Position numbers and translations under genes: made by a program. Below the pieces are notes generated by a model. That model worked only from the letters and a program-made list of their open reading frames with translations. It ran no database searches and had not been told where the DNA came from. A stretch of 43,466 nucleotides of DNA, from the NCBI GenBank assembly GCA_937924805.1, contig CALDTZ010000105.1, forward strand, positions 1 to 43,466, given 5' to 3'. Of the stretch, positions 26,977 through 35,042 are shown one piece after another. This stretch comes from an uncultured Saprospiraceae bacterium. Its GTDB lineage: Bacteria; Bacteroidota; Bacteroidia; Chitinophagales; Saprospiraceae. Each line of letters begins with the position of its first letter. Position 1 is the stretch's first letter.

Positions 26977-27978
26977 ATGATGCAAGGCTCCATAGATATT
27001 GAAGCACTTAATCAACAAATTCAAATAGAAAGTGCTTTTGTTGACAAAATTAAAGAAGCAAGTGCAGAAATAATCGTTGGTCAAGATTACATGATAGAAC
27101 GTTTATTATTAGGCTTACTTACGAAAGGTCATGTTTTATTAGAAGGACTTCCGGGCCTTGCCAAAACGTTAGCAATAAAAACGTTAGCCTCTTCCATTCA
27201 AGCAGATTTTCAGCGGATACAATTTACTCCTGATTTACTGCCAGCTGATATTATTGGAACCATGATTTTTAATCCAAGTAAGAACGAATTTAACGTTCGA
27301 AAAGGTCCAATTTTTTCGAATTTCATCTTAGCCGATGAGATTAATAGAGCACCTGCTAAAGTCCAAAGTGCATTACTTGAGGCAATGGCCGAAAAGCAAG
27401 TAACTATAGGGAAAGAAACGTATAAACTTCAAGAACCCTTTTTGGTATTGGCGACACAAAACCCAATTGAACAGGAAGGAACATATAATCTACCTGAAGC
27501 ACAAATGGATCGTTTTATGCTAAAAGTTGACATTGGCTATCCAACCAAAGAGGAAGAAAAATTGATCATGGATCGAGTGATTGATGGGACAACGAATAAA
27601 AAAATTGAGCCTGTCGTCACTACAAAGGAAATATTGAGAGCTAGAGAAATGGTGAATAAAGTATATATGGATGATAATATTAAAAACTATATCCTTGATA
27701 TCGTTTTTGCTACTAGAAATCCTGCAGAGAATGGTTTGGACAAATTAAAAAACCTTCTAAATTATGGCGCTTCTCCAAGAGCCAGTATAAATATGGCAAT
27801 GGCTTCAAAAGCTTATGCATTTATGAATAGACGTGGATATGTGATACCTGATGATGTACGAAACATTTGTAAAGACATTTTAAGACATAGAATCGGTCTT
27901 AGTTACGAAGCTGAAGCGGAAAACATTACGCAAGAGGATTTGATTAACGAGATTTTAAATACCGTTCAAGTACCTTAA
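26977..27978 (+). CDS. MoxR-family AAA+ ATPase
   Basis: A 333-aa cytoplasmic AAA+ ATPase of the MoxR family. It has Walker A GLPGLAKT (near 47), Walker B FILADEINRAP (near 111), sensor 1 VLATQNPIEQEGTYNLPEAQ and the C-terminal lid (GASPRASINMAMASKAYAF). MoxR ATPases act with VWA-domain proteins as chaperone or remodelling pairs. It is the first gene of an eight-gene set, and its stop overlaps the next start by one base (TAATG). In Bacteroidota this gene is the usual first member of the aerotolerance (Bat) operon. Confidence 0.95.
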   Translation: MMQGSIDIEALNQQIQIESAFVDKIKEASAEIIVGQDYMIERLLLGLLTKGHVLLEGLPGLAKTLAIKTLASSIQADFQRIQFTPDLLPADIIGTMIFNPSKNEFNVRKGPIFSNFILADEINRAPAKVQSALLEAMAEKQVTIGKETYKLQEPFLVLATQNPIEQEGTYNLPEAQMDRFMLKVDIGYPTKEEEKLIMDRVIDGTTNKKIEPVVTTKEILRAREMVNKVYMDDNIKNYILDIVFATRNPAENGLDKLKNLLNYGASPRASINMAMASKAYAFMNRRGYVIPDDVRNICKDILRHRIGLSYEAEAENITQEDLINEILNTVQVP

Positions 27979-28847
27979 TGGATACGAACGAAATATTAAA
28001 AAAGGTTCGAAAAATTGAGATTAAGACGAAAGGTCTTAGTAAACATATTTTTTCAGGAGAATACCATAGTGCATTCAAAGGTAAAGGTATGTCATTCTCA
28101 GAAGTTCGAGAATATCAATATGGAGACGATGTCCGTAATATTGATTGGAATGTAACAGCTCGAACTGGTGATCCATTTGTAAAAGTATTTGAGGAAGAAA
28201 GAGAGTTAACGTTGATGTTACTCGTAGATATAAGTAAATCTACCTTATTTGGTACTCGGACTCAGATGAAAAGTGAGTTGATTACCGAATTAAGTGCCGT
28301 ATTGGCTTTTTCTGCTACTCAAAACAATGATAAAGTTGGTGCCATCTTATTTTCCAGTGAAGTCGAGAAATATATACCACCTAAAAAAGGTAAAGGACAT
28401 ATTTTGCGAATAATTCGTGAAATCATTTATCACGAAGCAAAACATCCGGATACCAATATAAAGGCAGCTCTTGAATATTTAAATAATATTCAAAAAAAGA
28501 AAAGTATCGCCTTCTTATTATCTGATTTTATGGATACTGGATATGAAGATGCGGTCAGCATTTCTGCAAGAAAGCACGATTTAATAGGTATGCACATTAC
28601 CGATACTGCAGAAAAAGAATTGATAAATGTTGGCTTACTAAAAACCATTGATGCTGAAACAGGAAAACCTGTTTTCATTGACACTTCAAGTCGAGCTTTT
28701 AGAAACAAATATCGTAAATGGTATGATTCCAATTTTAACTATTTCAATACGCACTTCAAAAAATCAGGTGCAGACCTAGTTAGTATTAAGACTGGCGAAG
28801 ATTACGTAAAATTATTACTTCATTTTTTTAAATCTAGAAGTAAATGA
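27978..28847 (+). CDS. DUF58 domain protein of the Bat operon
   Basis: A 289-aa soluble protein of the DUF58 family, which has a VWA-like fold. The diagnostic segment is GMSFSEVREYQYGDDVRNID followed by WNVTARTGDPFVKVFEEERE (about 37-75). A MIDAS-like LLVDISKST (near 85) and LLSDFMDTG (near 176) fit the VWA relationship. DUF58 proteins almost always sit beside MoxR ATPases. The gene is coupled on both sides: one-base overlap with moxR and ATGA overlap with the next gene. The precise role is unknown. Confidence 0.92.
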   Translation: MDTNEILKKVRKIEIKTKGLSKHIFSGEYHSAFKGKGMSFSEVREYQYGDDVRNIDWNVTARTGDPFVKVFEEERELTLMLLVDISKSTLFGTRTQMKSELITELSAVLAFSATQNNDKVGAILFSSEVEKYIPPKKGKGHILRIIREIIYHEAKHPDTNIKAALEYLNNIQKKKSIAFLLSDFMDTGYEDAVSISARKHDLIGMHITDTAEKELINVGLLKTIDAETGKPVFIDTSSRAFRNKYRKWYDSNFNYFNTHFKKSGADLVSIKTGEDYVKLLLHFFKSRSK

Positions 28848-29863
28848 TGAAGCGTGTAATGTATTGTATTGCTTTTATTTTCTTTGTAAATGGTTTGTTT
28901 GCACAAGTAACATCCTCACTCATTTTATCAAGCGATACGTTACTGATAGGAGATCCATTTGAACTTCAAGTAAAGCTTAAACTACCTCCTCAATACACCG
29001 ATTTAACATTGGATTTTAGTCCTTATGATACCATTATAAATTTGACCCTACCAGATACCATAGATTTACGAGCAGACATTGAATTTACTGGACAAAACTG
29101 GGAAGCAAACCCAAAAAGATTAGGTATAACATTGAATGAGGAAAACTTAAAAACAGGTATTTGGAAAGAAACATTTCCACTTCGTTTTTGGGATATTGGC
29201 GTCTTTGTCTTACCTCACCCTATTATCATTACAAATACCGGTGATACGCTCAAAAATGTAATGCAATTGCAACGTCCTACGGTACATGTTCTTCCACCTG
29301 CAGGAATGAGTCCAATCGATACAACTCAAATAATATTAGATATTAAATCGATCGTCACTGAACCTAAAACTTGGCGTGATTATATTGGATATATGCTTGC
29401 TTTTATAGCTCTCATTGCATTAGCAATATTTTTTTGGTGGAGTAGAAAATGGAAACTTGAAGGTACGGGTGAACAAATCATTGAAACACCAGAAGTTATT
29501 ATTCCTGCTCATATCAATGCATTAAACAAATTAGATAATTTACGAAAAGCTGCCATTTGGAAAACGGGAGATATTAAAGAATATCAAAGTAGGTTAACAT
29601 TTATTATTCGAGAATATTTAGAAAATAGATACGATATTCAAGCGCTTGAATCAACGACTGGCGAAATTGTGAATAAGCTTAATCATGCCGACTTTGATAA
29701 AGAATATACCCCAGCTTTAAAAGAGATACTACAGATTGCCGATATGATAAAATTTGCGAAAGCAAATCCACCAGATGATATTCATGAACGATTTTTAAAT
29801 TCCGCCGAGGATTTTGTTGTTAATACTAAACAAGAAATAATAGCAAATGAACTGGATGAATAA
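28844..29863 (+). CDS. Bat-operon single-pass membrane protein (339 aa)
   Basis: An exported protein with signal peptide (residues 1-21, ending NGLFAQ) and a beta-rich periplasmic domain (about 22-175) whose start, SLILSSDTLLIGDPFELQVK, resembles the opening strand of the BatD proteins encoded further down. One membrane helix follows (about 182-200, MLAFIALIALAIFFWW), then a cytoplasmic helical tail with TGDIKEYQSRLTFIIREYLE, a pattern also found in the BatD tail (SKGYIEILSLKLRKYL). It probably has the same topology as BatD and partners the VWA proteins. The start overlaps DUF58 (ATGA) and the end overlaps batA by 17 bases. No name is established that I can give with confidence. Confidence 0.75.
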   Translation: MMKRVMYCIAFIFFVNGLFAQVTSSLILSSDTLLIGDPFELQVKLKLPPQYTDLTLDFSPYDTIINLTLPDTIDLRADIEFTGQNWEANPKRLGITLNEENLKTGIWKETFPLRFWDIGVFVLPHPIIITNTGDTLKNVMQLQRPTVHVLPPAGMSPIDTTQIILDIKSIVTEPKTWRDYIGYMLAFIALIALAIFFWWSRKWKLEGTGEQIIETPEVIIPAHINALNKLDNLRKAAIWKTGDIKEYQSRLTFIIREYLENRYDIQALESTTGEIVNKLNHADFDKEYTPALKEILQIADMIKFAKANPPDDIHERFLNSAEDFVVNTKQEIIANELDE

Positions 29864-30851
29864 TTACGAATTTCAACACCCATGGTTGCTGCTATTGTTG
29901 CTTTTAGTGCCGTTAATGATCTATTATCACTACAAAAAAGCAGCATCGACAAAAGCATCGATGGTATTCCCACACGCGGTTGTATTTGCAAATATTAGAA
30001 GCTGGAAAGCAATCGGCAGAAAAATCCTACCTTGGTTACAATGGATAGGCATTATTGGTCTTATTCTAGGTTTGGCAAGACCAAGACAAGTACTGCAAGA
30101 AGAAGAAATAAAAGCTGAAGGGATTGACATTATGTTAGTTATGGATTTATCGAGTAGTATGCTTGCCCAAGATTTTGCTCCTGATCGATTGACGGTTAGT
30201 AAAGCCGTTGCCGCAGAATTTGTAGATAAAAGACCCTATGATAGAATTGGGCTAGCGGTGTTTAGTGGCGAAAGTTTTACCCAATGTCCACTAACAACGG
30301 ATCATAAAATCTTAAAAGATTTTCTAAATTCCTTACAATGTGGTTTATTAGAAGATGGTACCGCCATTGGTATGGGATTAGCATCTGCTGTCAATAGACT
30401 AAAACAAAGTGATGTAAAAAGCAAAGTGGTTATCTTACTAACAGATGGAGTAAATAACACAGGTTATATCAAGCCAATGACAGCAGCAGAGATCGCAAAA
30501 GAAGTTGGTGTCAAAGTATATACAATTGGAGTTGGATCCCAAGGGACAGCTAGAGCTCCAATTGCAAAACGAGCGAATGGAACGTTTACCTATGGTTTAA
30601 CAAAAGTCGAAATCGATGAAGTATTATTAAATGAAATTTCTACATCGACTGGAGGACAATATTTTAGAGCAACTTCTCAGACTCAACTTGAACAAATATA
30701 TGCCTATATCGATCGGTTGGAAAAAACAGAAATAGAAGTCAACGTATTTAAACGATATAATGAAAAATTTAGACCATTCGTCTTATTTGGGCTATGTTTA
30801 TTATTACTAGAATGGCTATTATCTAAATCTATACTAAGAACAATTCCATAA
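29847..30851 (+). CDS. batA: BatA, VWA-domain membrane protein
   Basis: A 334-aa inner-membrane protein with two N-terminal hydrophobic segments (about 13-27 and 62-77), a periplasmic VWA domain and a C-terminal helix (about 310-325). The metal-ion-dependent adhesion site is intact: D100-x-S102-x-S104 in VMDLSSSMLAQD, a threonine in the GTAIGMG loop and LLTDGVNNTG. The N-terminal segment matches the BatA alignment region (EFQHPWLLLLLLLVP). Translation could start at 29847 or at the ATG at 29856; both overlap the preceding gene. Bat proteins were named for a role in oxygen tolerance in Bacteroides; the mechanism is unresolved. Confidence 0.93.
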   Translation: MNWMNNYEFQHPWLLLLLLLVPLMIYYHYKKAASTKASMVFPHAVVFANIRSWKAIGRKILPWLQWIGIIGLILGLARPRQVLQEEEIKAEGIDIMLVMDLSSSMLAQDFAPDRLTVSKAVAAEFVDKRPYDRIGLAVFSGESFTQCPLTTDHKILKDFLNSLQCGLLEDGTAIGMGLASAVNRLKQSDVKSKVVILLTDGVNNTGYIKPMTAAEIAKEVGVKVYTIGVGSQGTARAPIAKRANGTFTYGLTKVEIDEVLLNEISTSTGGQYFRATSQTQLEQIYAYIDRLEKTEIEVNVFKRYNEKFRPFVLFGLCLLLLEWLLSKSILRTIP

Positions 30852-30854
30852 GCT

Positions 30855-31868
30855 ATGTTTAGATTTCAAGAAATATCCTACTTATTGTTATTTGGCGTGT
30901 TACTACTCATTGTGGTCCTATTTTTTATTTTTAAAAAATGGAAATCACACAGCATATCAAAATTAATGGATGAACATTTGGTTCAACATTTAATGAAAGG
31001 ATATGATGCTACCAAAGAAAATCTAAGGTTTATTCTATTTTCATTGGCACTAATGGCTTGTATTATTGCACTTGCAAATCCACAATGGGGATCAAAACAA
31101 GAAAGAGTAAAAGCCAAAAGTTCAGATATTATAATAGCGCTTGATATATCACAAAGCATGATGGCTGAAGATATATTACCAAATCGAATGGAACGTGCAA
31201 AACGGTTTACAGAACGTCTTATTCGATCCTTGAAAGGTGAACGGATCGGACTTATTTCCTTTGCTGGAAGTGCTTATCTTCAAATTCCATTGACCGCTGA
31301 TTATGCCGCAGCAGAAATATTTGCTAAAAGTGCAAATCCGCAGCAAGCAGGTACTCAAGGAACAGCCATTGCAGATGCGATTGATTTAGCACAAACTATT
31401 TTTGATCAAGAAGGTCCTTATCAAAAAGCATTAATCATCATTACAGATGGAGAAAATCATGACTCGGATGCCATCGAAGCAGCAGAAAAGGCGGCAGAAA
31501 ATGGAACCTTTATCTACACGATAGGAGTCGGTACAAGTGAAGGTGCTTATATTCCTGTTGGTAATAAAGGACGAAAAGAGTATAAACAAGATAAGCAAGG
31601 AAATGTAGTGACCTCAATTATGAATAGGGATATGATTGAAACTTTAGCTGCAGCCGGAAAAGGTAGGTCCTTTTTTCTAAGTCAAAACAGCAGTATTGTT
31701 GATGACATTAAAAAAGTAATCAGTAGAATGGAGAAAAAAGAAATCCAACAACAATCCTTTACAGATCATGTTAGTTACTTTCAGTACTTTTTAGGGTTTG
31801 CTATTCTTTGCATTATTTATCGTTTCTTCATTGGCAATATAGCGACCAAAAAAGCCACAGAGTTATGA
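30855..31868 (+). CDS. batB: BatB, VWA-domain membrane protein
   Basis: A 337-aa paralogue of BatA with the same topology: two N-terminal membrane segments (about 8-24 and 62-76), a VWA domain with intact MIDAS (D97-x-S99-x-S101 in IALDISQSMMAED; GTAIADA loop; IITDGENHD), and a C-terminal helix (about 308-324). It starts three bases after batA and overlaps the batC start by ATGA. BatA and BatB are thought to work as a pair with the MoxR ATPase; the ligand is unknown. Confidence 0.94.
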   Translation: MFRFQEISYLLLFGVLLLIVVLFFIFKKWKSHSISKLMDEHLVQHLMKGYDATKENLRFILFSLALMACIIALANPQWGSKQERVKAKSSDIIIALDISQSMMAEDILPNRMERAKRFTERLIRSLKGERIGLISFAGSAYLQIPLTADYAAAEIFAKSANPQQAGTQGTAIADAIDLAQTIFDQEGPYQKALIIITDGENHDSDAIEAAEKAAENGTFIYTIGVGTSEGAYIPVGNKGRKEYKQDKQGNVVTSIMNRDMIETLAAAGKGRSFFLSQNSSIVDDIKKVISRMEKKEIQQQSFTDHVSYFQYFLGFAILCIIYRFFIGNIATKKATEL

Positions 31869-32644
31869 AAAAAATAACGCTACTTTTCATTACAATATTC
31901 AGTACCCTGCTTGCATTTGGTCAAAGTGGTCATGGATATCTATTACAAGGAGATATCTATTATCAGCATGAAGAATATAATTATGCGGAAGAAGAATATA
32001 GGAAAGCTCAAAATGAGGAACCTGCGTTTAAAAGTGTGTATAACTTAGGTAATTCACTGTATAAATTGGGGCGATTTGAAGAAGCAGCAGAGTATTACAA
32101 TAGAGCGCTTTCTAAAACACAAGATGAAACAGAATTGGCTCTCGCATCGTACAACCTTGGTAATGCCTATTTTCAAGCTCAAAAGTTAGATGAAGCCATT
32201 CATTATTACAAAAAATCATTAAAGCACAAATCTGATGATCTTGAAGCTAAATATAACTTAACCGTTGCTAAAATTGTACGTCAACAAGCACAACAACAGC
32301 AACAAGAAGAGCAACAAAATCAAGAGCAGCAGGACCAAGAAGAGCAAGAGCCACAAGATGGTGAGCCGCAAGATGGTGAGCCTCAGGATGGCGAACCGCA
32401 AGAAGGTGAGCCACAAGAAGAAGAACCACAAGATTCCACACAACAAGAAGAACCAGCTCAGGATAGTTTAAGTGAAGAAGATATACAACCTTCAGGTGCT
32501 GATTCAAGTCGATTGGAAAAACAATCACTAGATAGTTTAGACGCTGTAAAGCTTTTGCAAATTATTGAAAGTGAAGAACAAAAAGTCCAAGAAAAGTTGA
32601 AGAAATTCAATTCAAAACGAAAAAAAACAGACAAAGACTGGTAA
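31865..32644 (+). CDS. batC: BatC, TPR protein with acidic repeat tail
   Basis: A 259-aa exported protein. I chose the ATG at 31865, which overlaps the batB stop (ATGA) and gives the signal peptide MKKITLLFITIFSTLLAFGQ; the longer frame from 31808 lies inside batB. Three TPR units follow (about 24-135), e.g. LGNSLYKLGRFEEAAEYYNR and LGNAYFQAQKLDEAIHYYKK. After them come a glutamine-rich stretch (about 140-160), an acidic repeat of EPQDG type (about 162-191) and a charged C-terminal helix. TPRs suggest a scaffolding role for the Bat complex. Reading frames seen on either strand over the repeat are compositional shadows. Confidence 0.9.
   Translation: MKKITLLFITIFSTLLAFGQSGHGYLLQGDIYYQHEEYNYAEEEYRKAQNEEPAFKSVYNLGNSLYKLGRFEEAAEYYNRALSKTQDETELALASYNLGNAYFQAQKLDEAIHYYKKSLKHKSDDLEAKYNLTVAKIVRQQAQQQQQEEQQNQEQQDQEEQEPQDGEPQDGEPQDGEPQEGEPQEEEPQDSTQQEEPAQDSLSEEDIQPSGADSSRLEKQSLDSLDAVKLLQIIESEEQKVQEKLKKFNSKRKKTDKDW
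32348..32437 (+). repeat. 15-bp tandem repeat inside batC
   Basis: Six imperfect 15-bp units of the form GAGCCGCAAGATGGT encode EPQDG, EPQDG, EPQDG, EPQEG, EPQEE and EPQDS. Units differ mostly at third codon positions, so the repeat is not a very recent expansion. The length may vary between strains. Confidence 0.85.
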
Positions 32645-32673
32645 CAATAATTAATTAATCAAATATTTACATC

Positions 32674-33294
32674 ATGAAAATTCCATTTCATCTAGTTAAG
32701 CTGGTGGCAACTTTTACGATAGGCATATTTGTGTCATTAAGTTTAATTGCTCAAAATGAATCCTTTACCGTTCAAATCAGTACCGATTCAATTTTAATAG
32801 GTAATGTTATCCAAATTCAATACTCGATAGATAATATACAAGGTGAATTTCAACAGCCTTCATTTGAAGGTTTTGAAGTAGTTAGTGGCCCAGCATTATC
32901 GACATCTATGAGCATAATTAATGGGGAAACAAAAAGTAGTAAGTCGTATACCTTTGTCATCAAACCATTGAGAGAAGGTATGACCTTTATTGATCCAGGG
33001 TATCTTGTTTCAGAAAGTCAAACCATTGAAACCCAGCCACTGGAAGTTTTTACCTATCCTAATCCAGAAAATATTATTCAATCCTCTACTTTACCATCTA
33101 CTTCTAGCCACTTTAATTTTAACTTTAATGATTCATTCGGCAAAATGGATTCTATTGGAGGAGGCAATCCATTTATGTTTGACCTCCAAAGTCCATTTGA
33201 CGATTTAAATGATCTTTTTAAGGATAATCAACAAGAAATGCAAGAAGAAACAATACCTAGTGGTAAGCAAAAAAGAAAATTAAAGAGGATATGA
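32674..33294 (+). CDS. Stand-alone BatD head-domain protein (206 aa)
   Basis: A short exported protein with signal peptide (residues 1-26, ending SLSLIAQ). Residues 28-130 closely parallel the first domain of the BatD protein that follows: FTVQISTDSILIGNVIQI against NFSVSTDAKKIVQGSYVDI, and VVSGPALSTSMSIINGETKS against AGGPSTSTNMSIYNGRKTS. After the domain comes a serine/asparagine/phenylalanine-rich linker (about 140-185) and a basic tail ending KQKRKLKRI; there is no membrane helix. It starts 29 bp after batC and is coupled to batD by an ATGA overlap. Either batD has been split, or a head-only paralogue has been kept; the full signal peptide on the next gene favours the second. Confidence 0.8.
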   Translation: MKIPFHLVKLVATFTIGIFVSLSLIAQNESFTVQISTDSILIGNVIQIQYSIDNIQGEFQQPSFEGFEVVSGPALSTSMSIINGETKSSKSYTFVIKPLREGMTFIDPGYLVSESQTIETQPLEVFTYPNPENIIQSSTLPSTSSHFNFNFNDSFGKMDSIGGGNPFMFDLQSPFDDLNDLFKDNQQEMQEETIPSGKQKRKLKRI

Positions 33295-35006
33295 AAGCAT
33301 CGAAAGTTCTTCTTTTATTCTTTAGTTTAATTACGATAACTGGTTTTAGCCAAGTTAACTTTTCCGTTTCAACCGATGCAAAAAAAATTGTACAAGGCTC
33401 CTACGTAGATATAATATTTATGTTAGAAAATGGGAAAGAGTCCAATTTTATACCGCCTAAAGTAGAAGGTTTAACATTTGCCGGTGGACCATCTACGTCG
33501 ACCAATATGTCTATTTATAACGGTCGAAAAACAAGTAACAAAAAGTGGAGCTTCTCATATATTGGTAAAAAAGTAGGCACTTTCACAGTGGGTGCCGCAT
33601 CCATTGTTGTCCAAGGAAAAACATATAGAACCAAGCCTTTTTCGATTGAAGTCATCAAAGGAAAGGGTAAGAAAGAAAGTCAGGAAGATTGCTTTGTGAA
33701 AATTACAGCATCAGATTCATCTGCTTATTTAGGGCAACAAATTATATTGACCTATAAACTATATACCATACTCAATGTGCAGCAGTATGATATTGTAAAC
33801 GAAAGTGATTATGAAGGATTCTATGTCATGGGTTTAAATAAAAAAGTACGCTATGAGAGAGAAATCTTAGATGGCGTCGAATACTTTGTAAAAGATTTAC
33901 ACAAACTGGCATTATTTCCCCAGCAGGTAGGAACATTTGAAATACCGACTACTCAAGTTACACTAGGGATCGCAAAACAAAATTCTAGATCTATTTTTAA
34001 TCGAATTGAAAAACGTATAAATACAATTGCTAACGGTTTCAATATTACGGTGCAAGATTTACCACCAAATGCTCCAATTTCATTTTCTGGAGCCGTAGGT
34101 AATTTTTCGATGACAGCTAAAAATAAAAAAACAACGGTAAGTACAGATGACGCCGTTGTCATCACCATGAATATTAATGGTAATGGTGATCCTAAAATGA
34201 TTGAAGCTCCAAAATGGGATCTTCCAGAAGCATTTGAGTGGTATGATCCAAATACAACAAAGGAAGATCAATCAAATAAAGGTTTTGCGATTACTTGTTT
34301 TGAAGCCTATGAATATATTTTAGTTCCAAAGAAAACGGGAAGATTTATATTAAAACCAGAGTTTACTTATTTTAACACAGATAGTAATAAATATGTAACC
34401 ATCGGACCTAAAAACTTTAATGTCAGTGTAGTTCAAGGATCGAATATTCAGCAATCGAATATTGAAGAAGAAAAAGAAATTCAATTAGCTTCTATTTTTA
34501 CGAGCACGCGATTAAAAAAGATCAAAAAACCCAAATTTTTCAAATGGTTATACTTACTCGGTTTAGGCCTTCTTGGTTGTATTGTTATCGGCCTATTAGG
34601 CTATAAAAGAAAACTAGTTGCCGAAGGGCATTTTGATGCATTAGTACAACGAAAGAAAAAAGCTAAACTAAAAATTATTACCGAGCTAAATAATGAGTTG
34701 GCTCAAGTTAAGGCTACGAATTCTAAAGGGTATATCGAAATATTAAGTTTAAAGCTTAGAAAATACTTAACTCAAAAATTTAAGGATACCGATATTCAAT
34801 TAACCGATGATGAAATCATAGCGTTGTTTAAAACAAAAGATATTACTCCATCTATAATAGAGCGTACTGAAGATTTTTTAAAAAAAGCTGAAATGTCTAT
34901 CTATGCTGGTGTATCTAGCGAAAACAAAGAACAATTAAAATCTCAACTTATTGATATAATTAATAATGTAGAAAGCTTAATAAATGAAAAAAGTGTACCC
35001 AAATAG
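33291..35006 (+). CDS. batD: BatD (oxygen tolerance family) membrane protein
   Basis: A 571-aa protein: signal peptide (residues 1-20, ending TGFSQ), several Ig-like periplasmic domains (about 22-395), one membrane helix (about 421-439, WLYLLGLGLLGCIVIGLLGY) and a cytoplasmic helical tail. The first domain carries GGPSTSTNMSIYNGRKTSNK; the second begins CFVKITASDSSAYLGQQIIL. It has the expected BatD layout. It is the last gene of the operon here; the five-gene batA-E set known from other Bacteroidota would continue with batE, but a convergent gene follows instead. The 3' coding end forms one arm of a hairpin that terminates the convergent transcript. Confidence 0.92.
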   Translation: MKASKVLLLFFSLITITGFSQVNFSVSTDAKKIVQGSYVDIIFMLENGKESNFIPPKVEGLTFAGGPSTSTNMSIYNGRKTSNKKWSFSYIGKKVGTFTVGAASIVVQGKTYRTKPFSIEVIKGKGKKESQEDCFVKITASDSSAYLGQQIILTYKLYTILNVQQYDIVNESDYEGFYVMGLNKKVRYEREILDGVEYFVKDLHKLALFPQQVGTFEIPTTQVTLGIAKQNSRSIFNRIEKRINTIANGFNITVQDLPPNAPISFSGAVGNFSMTAKNKKTTVSTDDAVVITMNINGNGDPKMIEAPKWDLPEAFEWYDPNTTKEDQSNKGFAITCFEAYEYILVPKKTGRFILKPEFTYFNTDSNKYVTIGPKNFNVSVVQGSNIQQSNIEEEKEIQLASIFTSTRLKKIKKPKFFKWLYLLGLGLLGCIVIGLLGYKRKLVAEGHFDALVQRKKKAKLKIITELNNELAQVKATNSKGYIEILSLKLRKYLTQKFKDTDIQLTDDEIIALFKTKDITPSIIERTEDFLKKAEMSIYAGVSSENKEQLKSQLIDIINNVESLINEKSVPK

Positions 35007-35015
35007 GTACACTTT
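34987..35015 (-). terminator. Terminator of the metalloprotease gene, embedded in the batD 3' end
   Basis: AAAGTGTACC (34990-34999) and GGTACACTTT (35006-35015) are a perfect 10-bp inverted repeat with a 6-nt loop. On the minus strand the stem GTGTACC...GGTACAC is followed by six T residues, an intrinsic terminator 28 bp past the metalloprotease stop. On the plus strand only TTTAAT follows, so it may also work weakly for batD, whose stop codon lies at the loop. Confidence 0.7.
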
Positions 35016-35042
35016 AATGTTAGATATATAGTAATATTCCAA

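Noticed and set aside
31808..31864. N-terminal extension of BatC
   Set aside because: It lies within batB coding sequence and would bury the signal peptide; the ATG at 31865 with ATGA overlap is better.
32258..32528. Several reading frames on both strands over the batC repeat
   Set aside because: They are created by the repetitive, biased codons of batC and have low-complexity translations (Leu-rich or Lys-rich).
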